From the NCBI RefSeq assembly GCF_011043775.1, contig NZ_JAAKXY010000006.1, positions 124,001 to 188,000 on the forward strand: a stretch of DNA of 64,000 nucleotides. Direction: 5' to 3'. Positions within the stretch are counted from its first letter, which is position 1. Each line of letters opens with the position of its first letter. The DNA is from Natronolimnobius sp. AArcel1 (GTDB lineage: Archaea > Halobacteriota > Halobacteria > Halobacteriales > Natrialbaceae). The translations under genes and the position numbers were made by a program. A model generated the notes under the pieces. The model ran no database searches and was not told where the DNA came from. It saw only the letters and a program-made list of their open reading frames with translations. This document shows, piece after piece, positions 52,543 to 61,513 of the stretch.

Positions 52543-53193
52543 ATGGCCATTGAAGCGTCGTTTACTGCCGAAGAAGGGGAGTTTCCACTCGCCGAAGTGT
52601 TTTCGAAGTTCCCCGCTGCCCGGATCGAACTCGATCGGGTCGTCCCGACCAACGACGCGTTGATTCCGTACTTCTGGCTGCACGACGTCGATGCGGCATC
52701 GATCGATCTCGAGGGCCTCGAGCATCCCGGTATCAATGACCTCCAGATTATCGACGACCTCGAGACGGAGGTGTTTGTCCGAATCGACTGGGATTTCGAG
52801 TACGAGAGCGTTCTGACTGCGATTCTCGAGACCAACGTGACGTTGCTATCTGCAGTGGGAAAACAGGATAAGTGGACGTTTGAGATTCGCGGGATGGAAC
52901 AGGAGGCTGTCTCGAATTTTCAGTCCTACTGCCTAGATTTTGACATTCCGATTGAACTCGTCCAGTTACACGCGCTGTCACCGATGCACTCAGAGAACGA
53001 ATACGATTTGACAGATACACAACGGGAAACGCTCGTGCTTGCGTATACGCTCGGCTATTACGACTCGCCACGAACGGCGACCCAGGATGACCTCGCTGAT
53101 GAACTCGAGATTACGCGACAAGCGGTCGCCTCACGTCTCCAACGAGGCACTCGACGTCTGATCGCGAGCACGCTCGTTGGTGCCACGGAATGA
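52543..53193 (+). CDS. Bacterio-opsin-activator-like HTH regulator
   Basis: A 216-residue protein from ATG 52543 (MAIEASFTAEEGEFPLAEVF); an in-frame ATG at 52495 would give an odd 16-residue extension. The C-terminal HTH_10-type helix-turn-helix is YDLTDTQRETLVLAYTLGYY DSPRTATQDDLADELEITRQAVASRLQRG, read in two parts. The N-terminal part is a ligand-sensing domain of the Bat type. It is 54 nt after znuB and may control the zinc operon, though such genes are numerous in haloarchaea and adjacency is the only link. Confidence 0.85.
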   Translation: MAIEASFTAEEGEFPLAEVFSKFPAARIELDRVVPTNDALIPYFWLHDVDAASIDLEGLEHPGINDLQIIDDLETEVFVRIDWDFEYESVLTAILETNVTLLSAVGKQDKWTFEIRGMEQEAVSNFQSYCLDFDIPIELVQLHALSPMHSENEYDLTDTQRETLVLAYTLGYYDSPRTATQDDLADELEITRQAVASRLQRGTRRLIASTLVGATE

Positions 53194-53448
53194 CTTATAA
53201 AGGCGTTACCTATGTAAAAGTCAGCCATAGGCGTTCGTCGTGCATTAGCTATATCATGCGCGGGAGAACTCACTCGAAAGACGCTACGCTGCAGGACGCT
53301 CGAACCAGCCGTCCGTTCACTCGTTGGCCACGCTATCAGCGAGTTGCAGCCACTCCATCGAGTGAGACAACGGTGTACGTGAACCGCTTCCTCAAGACTG
53401 TTGCCAGGACAGTTATGAGCGTAACCGACAATCTAAGTACGAACACGA

Positions 53449-53697
53449 ATGGGTGAGCCAAACGATCTCCCCAGTTCTGGCGCGGATACCGTCGTCGAGC
53501 GGGGGGATACGTACGAGCACGAACAGTATGGCACGGTTGAGGTATCGGCGATCTGGAAAGGCGTCAACGGCGTCGATACGACGCGTGAGGCGGACGAGAC
53601 GGATACATACATCATCCGCTACACGGCAGATCCGGACGGCGATCCGGTCGATGAACTAACCGATACACTCGAAGAATTTCTCGACGCGATCGAGTGA
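53449..53697 (+). CDS. Small acidic haloarchaeal protein, unknown function
   Basis: An 82-residue protein (MGEPNDLPSSGADTVVERGD). The stretch DTYEHEQYGTVEVSAIWKGVNGVDTTREADET suggests a small beta domain, ending with an acidic helix (VDELTDTLEEFLDAIE). Its 254-nt upstream region contains no other gene. No function recognised. Confidence 0.65.
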   Translation: MGEPNDLPSSGADTVVERGDTYEHEQYGTVEVSAIWKGVNGVDTTREADETDTYIIRYTADPDGDPVDELTDTLEEFLDAIE

Positions 53698-53759
53698 GTC
53701 GCTCGTTTTCACCTAGCGCCGTTGTCGACTCTCCCTACCGAATGGGAACGAGAACGGGG

Positions 53760-53765
53760 TTTAAC
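53760..53765 (+). promoter_or_regulatory. TATA element of the acd gene
   Basis: TTTAAC at 53760-53765 is 26-31 nt before ATG 53791, which decides that start over the upstream ATG at 53722 and predicts a leaderless transcript. Confidence 0.5.
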
Positions 53766-53790
53766 TCGCTTCGAAGTGAGGATCCAACTG

Positions 53791-55896
53791 ATGGGACGGC
53801 TAGCTACACTGTTCGATCCCGAGACTGTCGGCGTGGTCGGTGCAACCGACCGCGAGGGGGCAGTCGGCCGGGCGATTCTCGAGAACCTTCAATCGGCGTA
53901 CGAAGGTGAGATCGTCCCGGTCAACCCCTCACGCGAGGAGGTTCTCGGGCTCGAATGCTACGAAGATGTGCAGAGTGCGCCGCCGATAGAGCTGGGTGTC
54001 GTCGTCGTTCCCCCACCAATCGTTCTCGAGGCGGTCCGAGAACTCGGCGAGGCGGGGACGGAAAACGTCGTCGTCATCACAGCCGGCTTCGCAGAGACCG
54101 GCGGCGAGGGAGCAACACGCGAGCGAGAACTCCGAGAAATTGCCACCGAATACGACCTGAACGTCGTCGGCCCGAACAGTCTCGGTGTCATGTCGACACC
54201 GATCGGCATGAACGCCACGTTCGGACCCGAGAACGCCCGCGAAGGCTCGATATCGTTTATGAGCCAGTCGGGCGCGTTCATTACCGCAGTCCTTGACTGG
54301 GCGAACGAACAGGGAATCGGCTTCAAAGACGTCGTCTCACTTGGGAACAAATCCGTTCTCGACGAAACGGACTTCATCGAGGAGTGGGGCGAAGATCCTG
54401 ATACAGACGTTATCATCGGCTATCTCGAGGATATCGACAACGGGGAACAGTTCGTCCAGACGGCGCGTGAAGTAACTGACGAGACGCCAATCGTCCTCGT
54501 AAAATCCGGCCGAACTGACGCGGGTGCACAGGCAGCATCCTCGCACACGGGAGCCATCGCGGGCAGCGAACGCGCCTACGAGGCCGGTCTCGAGCAGGCA
54601 GGCGTAATCCGCGCCGAGTCCGTTCAGGAACTGTTCGACTACGCGCGGGCGCTGTCTGGACTCCCCCACCCCGACGGCGATGGCGTCGCAGTCGTGACGA
54701 ACGCGGGTGGCCCGGGCGTCCTCACAACCGACGCAGTCGGCGACTCGAGCCTCGAGATGGCTACGTTCAGCACCGAAACGATCGACAAACTCGGCAATGC
54801 GATGCCCGATGAGGCGAACATCTACAATCCGATCGATGCGATCGGTGACGCCGATACCGAGCGCTTCGGCGAGGCACTCGAGATTGCACTCGAGGACCCG
54901 AACGTCGGCAGCGCCGTCGTCGTCGCCGCGCCGACAGCCGTCCTCGCCTACGACAACCTTGCTGAGACGGTCATCGAGAAACGCGAAGCCTACGATAAGC
55001 CGGTCGTGACCTGCCTGATGGGCGGCGAGCGCGCCCGTGCAGCCGACGAGGTGCTTCGCGAGTTTGGCATCCCGAACTACTTCGACCCGTCACGGGCGAT
55101 TGCGGGTCTCGACGGCCTGACACGCTATCGTGACGTTCGCGAGCAGGTCCGAGACGAACCCGACGCGTTCGATGTCGACCGCGAGCGCGCCCGCGAGATC
55201 ATCGCACGGGCAACCGACCGCGACGATAACCGGCTCGGCGTCGAATCGATGGATCTGCTCGAGGCCTACGGGATCCCCACACCAACGGGCGAAATCGTCG
55301 ACGATCCAGCGCGGGCACGCGAGGTCGCCGAGTCCATCGAGGGCGACGTTGTGATGAAGATCGTCAGCCCGGATATCTCACATAAGTCCGATATCGGCGG
55401 CGTAAAAGTCGGCGTCAGCGACGACGATGTCTACGACGCCTACGAAGATGTCGTCTCGCGGGCGCGTAACTACCAGCCCGGTGCGACCATCATCGGCGTC
55501 CAGGTTCAGGAGATGCTCGACCTCGAGGCCTCGACTGAGACCATCGTCGGGATGAACCGCGACCCGCAGTTTGGCCCACTGCTGTTGTTCGGCCTCGGCG
55601 GCATCTTCGTCGAAATTCTCGAGGATACGTCCGTCAGGGTCGCCCCAATCGGCGAGGACGAAGCCCGCGCGATGGTCGACGAGATTCAGGCTGCACCGCT
55701 GTTGCGCGGCGCGCGTGGCCGCGAACCGGCCGACGTCGACGCGGTTGTCGAGACCATCCAGCGACTCTCACAACTCGTGACGGACTTCCCGTCGATCCTC
55801 GAGTTGGACGTGAACCCGCTCGTGGCTGGCCCCGAAGGCGTACAGGCGATTGATCTGCGACTGACCGTCGATACGGAGGCGTTCACCGATGACTGA
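53791..55896 (+). CDS. acd: ADP-forming acetate-CoA ligase (acetyl-CoA synthetase)
   Basis: A 701-residue fused alpha-beta enzyme. The alpha half has FDPETVGVVGATDREGAVGRAI, GPNSLGVMSTPIGMNATFG, MSQSGAFITAVLDWANEQ and the phospho-His loop ASSHTGAIAGSE; the beta half has an ATP-grasp region starting near LGVESMDLLEAYGIPTPTGE and VMKIVSPDISHKSDIGGVKVG. It makes ATP and acetate from acetyl-CoA, ADP and phosphate, typical of archaeal overflow metabolism. Its end overlaps the next gene by 8 nt. Confidence 0.95.
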   Translation: MGRLATLFDPETVGVVGATDREGAVGRAILENLQSAYEGEIVPVNPSREEVLGLECYEDVQSAPPIELGVVVVPPPIVLEAVRELGEAGTENVVVITAGFAETGGEGATRERELREIATEYDLNVVGPNSLGVMSTPIGMNATFGPENAREGSISFMSQSGAFITAVLDWANEQGIGFKDVVSLGNKSVLDETDFIEEWGEDPDTDVIIGYLEDIDNGEQFVQTAREVTDETPIVLVKSGRTDAGAQAASSHTGAIAGSERAYEAGLEQAGVIRAESVQELFDYARALSGLPHPDGDGVAVVTNAGGPGVLTTDAVGDSSLEMATFSTETIDKLGNAMPDEANIYNPIDAIGDADTERFGEALEIALEDPNVGSAVVVAAPTAVLAYDNLAETVIEKREAYDKPVVTCLMGGERARAADEVLREFGIPNYFDPSRAIAGLDGLTRYRDVREQVRDEPDAFDVDRERAREIIARATDRDDNRLGVESMDLLEAYGIPTPTGEIVDDPARAREVAESIEGDVVMKIVSPDISHKSDIGGVKVGVSDDDVYDAYEDVVSRARNYQPGATIIGVQVQEMLDLEASTETIVGMNRDPQFGPLLLFGLGGIFVEILEDTSVRVAPIGEDEARAMVDEIQAAPLLRGARGREPADVDAVVETIQRLSQLVTDFPSILELDVNPLVAGPEGVQAIDLRLTVDTEAFTDD

Positions 55897-57031
55897 TACA
55901 GACACAGACACCGACACCGAACCAGACCAACAGACCGAACCAACACGCAAGCGCGACTCGAGCACCGGCGACACTGACACCATCCTCGTCAGTTCGCTCG
56001 CCGAAAGCGTCGGCAAGACCGCGATCACGCTCGCGCTGGCCGAACTCGCCCGCGAAGACGGCGACAGCGTCGGCTACATGAAACCGAAGGGGACGCGCCT
56101 GCAGAGCAACGTCGGCAAAACCGTCGACGAGGATCCAATGCTCGCGCGCGACCTGCTCGATCTCGAGGCCGAGATGCACGACTTAGAGCCCGTGGTCTAC
56201 TCGCCGACGTTCATCGAGCAAGCGATCCGCGGGCGCGAAGACCCAGCCGAGTTGCGCGAGCGCATTACGGAGGCGTTCGACGACCTCGCTGCGGACCACG
56301 ACCGCATGTTCGTCGAAGGCGGCGGCGAGTACGCCGTTGGCGGCATCGTCGACCTCACTGATGTTGACGTCGCGGACCTGCTCGAGGCTCGCGTGATCCT
56401 CGTGGCTCCCTACGAACAGCCCGGCGACATCGACGACGTCCTCGCCGCAGCCGACGCCTTCGGTGAGCACTTCGCTGGCGTCGTCTTCAACAACGTCCCC
56501 GACGCGGCCTACGACCAGCTCGAGACCGACGTGGTTCCGTTCCTCGAGGGTCGTGGCGTGTCAGTCTACGGCGTCCTTCCGAGTGAACGGACGCTTGCGG
56601 GCGTCACCGTCGCCGAACTCGCGGACGAACTCGGCGCATCGGTGCTCGTCGACGAGGGCGAAGACGGCTACGTCGAGCGCTTTGCTGTCGGTGCGATGGG
56701 CGCAGACAGCGCGCTCCGATACTTCCGTCGGACGAAAGACGCGGCCGTCATCACCGGCGGCGACCGCGCCGAGATTCACACGGCCGCGCTCGAGGCCCCC
56801 GGCATTCGCTGTCTGATCCTGACCGGCGGCCACCGGCCATCCGGCGCAATACTGGGTCAGGCCGCCGAGAAGGGCGTTCCAGTGTTGTCGGTTCAGACGG
56901 ATACCGTGACGACTGTCGAACGCGCCGAAGGCGTCGTCCGAAGCGGCCGCACTCGAGACGCCGAGACGGTCGAGCAGATGCAAGCACTCCTGTCGGACCA
57001 CGCCGCACTCGAGGACGTTCTCGAGAGGTAG
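55889..57031 (+). CDS. Phosphotransacetylase-like protein with BioD-type P-loop and DRTGG domain
   Basis: A 380-residue protein. After a Thr/Asp-rich N-terminus, residues 30-215 form a P-loop NTPase of the BioD type: ILVSSLAESVGKTAITLALAEL, VGYMKPKG, FVEGGGEYAVGGIVDL. The C-terminal DRTGG domain (about 225-375) follows, with ITGGDRAEIHTAAL and LTGGHRPSGAI. This is the N-terminal part of the long bacterial Pta, without the catalytic phosphotransacetylase domain. In acd-containing archaea it may regulate acetyl-CoA metabolism. It overlaps acd by 8 nt, so they are coupled. Confidence 0.88.
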   Translation: MTDTDTDTDTEPDQQTEPTRKRDSSTGDTDTILVSSLAESVGKTAITLALAELAREDGDSVGYMKPKGTRLQSNVGKTVDEDPMLARDLLDLEAEMHDLEPVVYSPTFIEQAIRGREDPAELRERITEAFDDLAADHDRMFVEGGGEYAVGGIVDLTDVDVADLLEARVILVAPYEQPGDIDDVLAAADAFGEHFAGVVFNNVPDAAYDQLETDVVPFLEGRGVSVYGVLPSERTLAGVTVAELADELGASVLVDEGEDGYVERFAVGAMGADSALRYFRRTKDAAVITGGDRAEIHTAALEAPGIRCLILTGGHRPSGAILGQAAEKGVPVLSVQTDTVTTVERAEGVVRSGRTRDAETVEQMQALLSDHAALEDVLER

Positions 57032-57172
57032 CGACTCCCAACGTTATGGGACAAAACGGCGTCTATGGCACTATTGATGCTTCTTTCGGCTTTTTGATGA
57101 CCTCCTATTGATGTGTGACTGTGCGGCTCGTATGACTACACCGTCTGACCAACAATTAAGAGTCCGCCGCGC

Positions 57173-57487
57173 ATGAGCCAAGACATGGTAGACATGGACG
57201 ACACCCCGCAGGAAATCACCTCGATCGTCGGCCGCGAGGTCTACTCGAACAGCGGCGTTTTCGTCGGTGAAATCGAGGATCTCCAGTTGAATATCGACGG
57301 TCAGGTCGTTACAGGCCTCGCGCTCGGTAATCTCAATCCCGAACTGTTCTCACAGGAATCGAAAAGCGGCCAGGGCGTTATCGTTCCCTATCGCTGGGTT
57401 CGCGCCGTTGGCGATGTCGTACTGGTCAACGAAGTCGTCGAGCGCGTTCGCGACCCCGACGACGAAGAAGACGAGATTCTCGCTTAA
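57173..57487 (+). CDS. PRC-barrel domain protein
   Basis: A 104-residue protein with ITSIVGREVYSNSGVFVGEIEDLQL, GQVVTGLALGN and GQGVIVPYRWVRAVGDVVLV, the beta-barrel of PRC proteins. In archaea such proteins are frequent; some act in cell division or ribosome-related complexes (e.g. CdpB1 binds SepF in Haloferax). It could be CdpB-like, but three or more paralogs occur per genome, so the role is unsure. It converges with the RCK-DHH gene. Confidence 0.82.
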   Translation: MSQDMVDMDDTPQEITSIVGREVYSNSGVFVGEIEDLQLNIDGQVVTGLALGNLNPELFSQESKSGQGVIVPYRWVRAVGDVVLVNEVVERVRDPDDEEDEILA

Positions 57488-57520
57488 GGACTCCCCATTC
57501 TCGAGTATATACTGCGCCGC

Positions 57521-58969
57521 TTAGGACCCGTTCGACCCTTCGGTACCATCGACACCCATCGTATCGAACAGGGTTCGTTTGACCGCTTCTTCGGTCAACT
57601 CCAGCAGCGTATTTCGGTTGTCCTCGGAAATCTCGATGCCGGTGAAGATCCCGAGCGGAATCTCTGCGCTGGCCTGTGTCGAGTGGCCGGCGGTTTCGCC
57701 CATTTCGCCGTAAGCATCATCGAGCACTTTGCCGATGTTGATGCGGATATCCTTCGAGCGACCCGCGAGGAAGATGGTCTCGTCGGCAATGCCAAAGACC
57801 GCAGTCGTGGTGACACCCTCGAGATCGAGGAGGTGACTCGCGGCCTGCGTCAGTGCCTCCCGGTCGCGGACAAAGCCAGCGTTCGAGACAAGGTGACTCC
57901 CCTGTACGTCGCGGTTGGTGATGGCTTCGGCGAGTACGTCGAGCGTTTCCGGCGACATCGACGGCGATTCGACCTGCTCTAGGGTGTCGTGATTCGCAAA
58001 GGGGTAGAGATACGCTGCGGCAGTGAGGTCTGCAGGGGTCGTATCGCGTTTGAAATCCAACGTCTCGGCGCGGATGCCGTACAGAAGCGCAGTGGCAACT
58101 TCCTCCGAGACGTTCATATCGAACTCCTGGATGTATTTCGTAACGATCGTCGATGTTGAGGACATGTTCGGCCGGATATCGACGAATTCAGGCTCGTAAT
58201 CAGCCTCGAGTTCGTGATGGTCGATCACTGCATCAACCGAGAGGTCCATCTCCTCGCTGGTCGCGTGATCGACCAGTGCAACGGTGTCGTAGACCGACCG
58301 ATCCTCGAGGTCATCCCACTGCAAGAGCTCAATCCCCAGAAGGTTGACGAACGCACGATTTTCCTGATGGCCCATATCGCCCAGATAGACGATATCCGAT
58401 TCGATGCCGAGATGGTTCGCAATTGCCTGCATAGCGGCCGCAGAGGCGATCGAGTCTGGGTCTGGACTGTCCTGTGTGATGATTGCCAGTCGCGAGGACG
58501 TCTCTTCTAACAGATTCGCAAGTTTGCCTGCGTTATACTCGAGTTCGCCGGACTCGAGTGCGCGCAGGGCCGATTCGGCGATTACCGAGGAGGGGTTGAT
58601 AACGATATCAGCGCCTAACTCCTCGAGTTCGTCGCCCGAGACTGGGTCGCTCGCGCGCGCGACGATAAACTGGCCATCGTTTTGATCGCGGATGTGTTTG
58701 ACTGCCTGTTTGTTTGATTCGACGTCGGATGCGAGGATGAGGACAACGCCGCGCTCACTGACGAGGTCAGCGGCCTCGGGTTCGCGGATGTCGGCGGTGC
58801 GAGCGTCTAGGTCCTGATCACGCAAGGATTCGACGCGACTTTCATCGCGGTCGATAATGAGGACGTCTTTGCCCTGCTGGGCCAACTCTTCGGCAACAGC
58901 ATAGCCCACGCTGCCACAGCCCAAAATCGCGTAATCAGAGATCGACGAAATCGTAACCCCCGTACTCAT
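57521..58969 (-). CDS. RCK_N-DHH-DHHA1 phosphoesterase (possible cyclic-di-AMP or nanoRNA hydrolase)
   Basis: A 482-residue protein from ATG 58969 (MSTGVTISSISDYAILGCGS); an ATG at 58993 is an alternative. Residues 10-130 form a TrkA/RCK-type Rossmann domain with GCGSVG at 17-22 and IIDRD near 39-42. The DHH domain follows: SPDPDSIASA (168-177), VDHA at 233-236 and DHH at 250-252, and DHHA1 contains the GGxx-like AGHSTQASAEI near 435. DHH-DHHA1 proteins cleave cyclic dinucleotides, nanoRNA or polyphosphate-type bonds. The RCK part may sense NAD(H), K+ status or c-di-AMP. Confidence 0.88.
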   Translation of the reverse strand: MSTGVTISSISDYAILGCGSVGYAVAEELAQQGKDVLIIDRDESRVESLRDQDLDARTADIREPEAADLVSERGVVLILASDVESNKQAVKHIRDQNDGQFIVARASDPVSGDELEELGADIVINPSSVIAESALRALESGELEYNAGKLANLLEETSSRLAIITQDSPDPDSIASAAAMQAIANHLGIESDIVYLGDMGHQENRAFVNLLGIELLQWDDLEDRSVYDTVALVDHATSEEMDLSVDAVIDHHELEADYEPEFVDIRPNMSSTSTIVTKYIQEFDMNVSEEVATALLYGIRAETLDFKRDTTPADLTAAAYLYPFANHDTLEQVESPSMSPETLDVLAEAITNRDVQGSHLVSNAGFVRDREALTQAASHLLDLEGVTTTAVFGIADETIFLAGRSKDIRINIGKVLDDAYGEMGETAGHSTQASAEIPLGIFTGIEISEDNRNTLLELTEEAVKRTLFDTMGVDGTEGSNGS

Positions 58970-59143
58970 TGCACGTGTGGTCGGACCGGCCACACTTAAC
59001 CCTCCCGAAGATTGTTACGTTGCGATAGTGTCACCGGATCCGGGAGTCGCTGCCTCGAGACGCCAGTCTGTGCGTGTTCTGCTCTGCCACGACAGTCTTC
59101 AAGGGAAACGTATTTCAACAACCGCAGGAAAGTCGGAGGTAGA

Positions 59144-59217
59144 GGGCCGGTAGCTCAGTCCGGCAGAGCGTCTGACTCTTAATCAGACGGTCGCGTGTTC
59201 AAATCGCGCCCGGCCCG
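59144..59217 (+). tRNA. tRNA-Lys (anticodon CTT)
   Basis: A 74-nt cloverleaf. The acceptor GGGCCGG (59144-59150) pairs with CCGGCCC (59210-59216), discriminator G59217. The anticodon stem is TCTGA/TCAGA around CTCTTAA, with CTT as anticodon, and the T arm is GCGTG-TTCAAAT-CGCGC. No CCA is encoded and no intron is seen. The sequence after it contains direct and inverted copies of its 3' part. Confidence 0.95.
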
Positions 59218-59478
59218 TTCTGCACCGCGAACAATTCGTGAGCGGTGCATCACGGAACCGGCGGGATTTGAATGCAGGGAGAGCGCAGTCTCGCGAACGA
59301 AGTGAGCGAGGAAACGATCGACCGTGTGTTCAAATCGCGCCCGGCCCGCTTTTGCGACGAACAGTTTCGTGAGGAGCAAAGCGGCCAGAGCGATTTGAAC
59401 TAGACGAGTCACAGCCCGTGAGCGAACACAGCGAGCGAACTGGAATGTCTCGACGTAGTTCACAATCGCGCCCGGCGC
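59195..59478 (+). repeat. Direct and inverted copies of the tRNA-Lys 3' end
   Basis: The 23-nt segment 59195-59217 (GTGTTCAAAT...CCGGCCCG) recurs exactly at 59326-59348 and imperfectly at 59457-59478. The sequence that follows the first two copies is also alike: GAACAATTCGTGAG and GAACAGTTTCGTGAG inside hairpins. Inverted T-arm fragments (GATTTGAA) appear between. This may be tandem duplication of the tRNA end with its terminator or the trace of past integrations at the tRNA. Confidence 0.6.
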
Positions 59479-59741
59479 ACGTTGTCGATCCATAATTTTG
59501 GTTGACTCGAATTTAGACCACCAACCCAAGAGTAGTAAAGAACATGATCGGTGACTCGAGTGTATCAGCAACGCCTGTCACATTCGACAGTCAATTTGGT
59601 TGGACAACTGTCGAGAGAGTCGTTGAATGAGTGTTTAATCACCAACTATCGATCGATAATGAGTTGGTTTTGGGTGGGTTTGTACAGAATTATATGTGGT
59701 CGGCAATTACACTTTAGGTGACTGGATCCAGATGATGTGCT
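59218..59741. other. 524-nt gene-free region with tRNA 3'-end copies and hairpins
   Basis: After the tRNA comes a hairpin TGCACCGC/GCGGTGCA (59221-59228 and 59242-59249). A 23-nt exact copy of the tRNA T-arm/acceptor 3' end lies at 59326-59348 and a decayed one at about 59457-59478. Inverted fragments lie at 59264-59272 and 59390-59400. A CTCGC...GCGAG hairpin (59290-59310) contains the same loop GAACGAAGTGA as one after rpl11. From about 59480 the sequence is AT-richer and holds the promoter region of the transducer gene. No protein gene is supported. Confidence 0.7.
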
Positions 59742-61388
59742 ATGCTATCACTTCTGGCGTCAGTCGTCGGGAACTCAGAAGTTGCAGAGACCGACGAGAA
59801 CGCAAGTGGGCCAGGACGAACAGAACCGACGGAGGTGAGCGAAGACGAACTGGGTGCGATCGCTGATCACAGTATCGTTTCCCAACTCGTCGACGGATTT
59901 GCTCAGCCAGTGACGGTCGTCGATGCCGATGGGCGAATTGTCATGCTCAACACGGCAGCAGCCGACCTCTACGGGACGACGGCGTCTCCCGTTGCTGATC
60001 GCCACCCGGATACGTTACACGATATCGAAAGCGAGGCCAGCGATATCGTCACCGAGGCGCTCGAGCAGGGGAACACAATTCACGAGCGCGAGGAACACAG
60101 TCTGATTAACGGCGAAGAGGTGTTTCTCGAGCGCACAGTGACACTACTCGAATCTGACGCTGGCGAGGTGTGTGGGGCTATCCTTGTCGAAACGGACGTT
60201 AGTGAGCGTCGCCGCCAGCGAAACAAGAACGCGTTTCTCGAGGCATACAACGAGCAGGCGATGGCAGACTTTCAGACGGCGATTGAACGGCTTGCACGCG
60301 GTGATCTGACGGTCGAATTGACGGTGCCGGAACCGGACGAGGAGTTCGACGAAGCGTGGGCAACCTACGAGGAGTACGTGTCGTTACAGAGAAACCTTGA
60401 GCAAGCAGTATCGAATATTCGGGAGACCGTCGCGACGATTGAGTCTGTGGCGACGGAACTGGCCGATTCGGGGTCGTCGCTCGGAGCGACAACTGAGGAG
60501 GTGACGAATGCAATCGATGGGATCGATGCCTCGTCCTCAGAGCTTGCGAATGGGGCGGATGAGATGACGACGGAGGCACAGCGAGCCAGTGAAAGCGTCA
60601 GTGACCTCTCGGCGTCGATCGAGGAGATCACGGCATCGATCGGGCAGATCAACACGAAGACAGAGCAAGTGACCGAACTCGCGAACGACGGTGTCGGCGA
60701 AGCGGATGCGGCCGTCACGCAGATTCGTGACGCGAACGAGTCGACGGCGGGGGTTGCACAGCGGATCGACGACCTCGAGGAGAGCATGCAGGAAGTCGGC
60801 GAGATCGTCGAGTTGATCAACGACATCGCCGATCAGACGAATCTGCTGGCACTGAATGCGAGTATTGAAGCGGCGACGGCTGGCGAAGACGGCGACGGAT
60901 TCGCTGTCGTTGCAAACGAGGTCAAGAGCCTGGCCGAAGACTCGCAGGACTCGGCATCCGAAATTGGAACGATCATCGACGACATCCAGGCACAGACGGC
61001 GGATCTGGTTCGCAGCATTCGTGAGGCAAGCGCGGAAGTCGAAGACGGGGCAGACAGTGTTGCAGATATCGTTGACCGCCTCGAGCGGATCAACGAACGC
61101 GCGGCTCGGACCAGTGAGGACGTTGCACAGATCACTGACGCCGTCGAGTCCCAGGCCCAAAACGCCGAGGAGGTCAGCGTTGTCATTGACGAGACGGCGG
61201 GCCTGAGCGAGGAGATGACGGCAACGACCGAGGCAGTCTCGAGTTCCCTCGAGGAACAGACCGAGGCAATGACACTCGTCGCGGATCGTGCCCAGCGCTT
61301 TGGCGATATGAGTGAAGATATCCACGGCCGCCTCGAGCAGTTCAAACTCGACGCAGACGACGATGCTGCGCTGGACGTGGATTCCTGA
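59742..61388 (+). CDS. Soluble methyl-accepting chemotaxis transducer (PAS-MCP)
   Basis: The protein has 548 residues and no membrane segment. A PAS domain (about 45-160, [20 protein letters not shown]) is followed by a HAMP-like linker (about 170-220) and a long signalling hairpin with tip [37 protein letters not shown]. Such soluble halobacterial transducers (Htr type) sense cytoplasmic signals and control CheA. The ATG at 59742 follows the tRNA repeat region. Its methylation-helix residues are Glu/Gln rich. Confidence 0.93.
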   Translation: [548 protein letters not shown]

Positions 61389-61513
61389 ACTGGCCCGAGA
61401 GATGCCGAACTCCCCGAATTGGGACGTGTTCTGTGGCCCCAGTCGGGCTTTTTCTTCCCACTGGCTGGGAACACACGACGACTGAAAAAGGTCGTGCGGG
61501 CGTAGGTGGAGCT

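Noticed and set aside
53208-53230. CCTATG/CATAGG inverted repeat before the 82-aa gene
   Set aside because: A six-base stem with an 11-nt loop, no poly-T and no nearby promoter makes it too weak to call a terminator or operator.
59326-59348. Second tRNA gene after tRNA-Lys
   Set aside because: Only the T-arm and 3' acceptor are present; no D arm, anticodon arm or 5' acceptor can be drawn.
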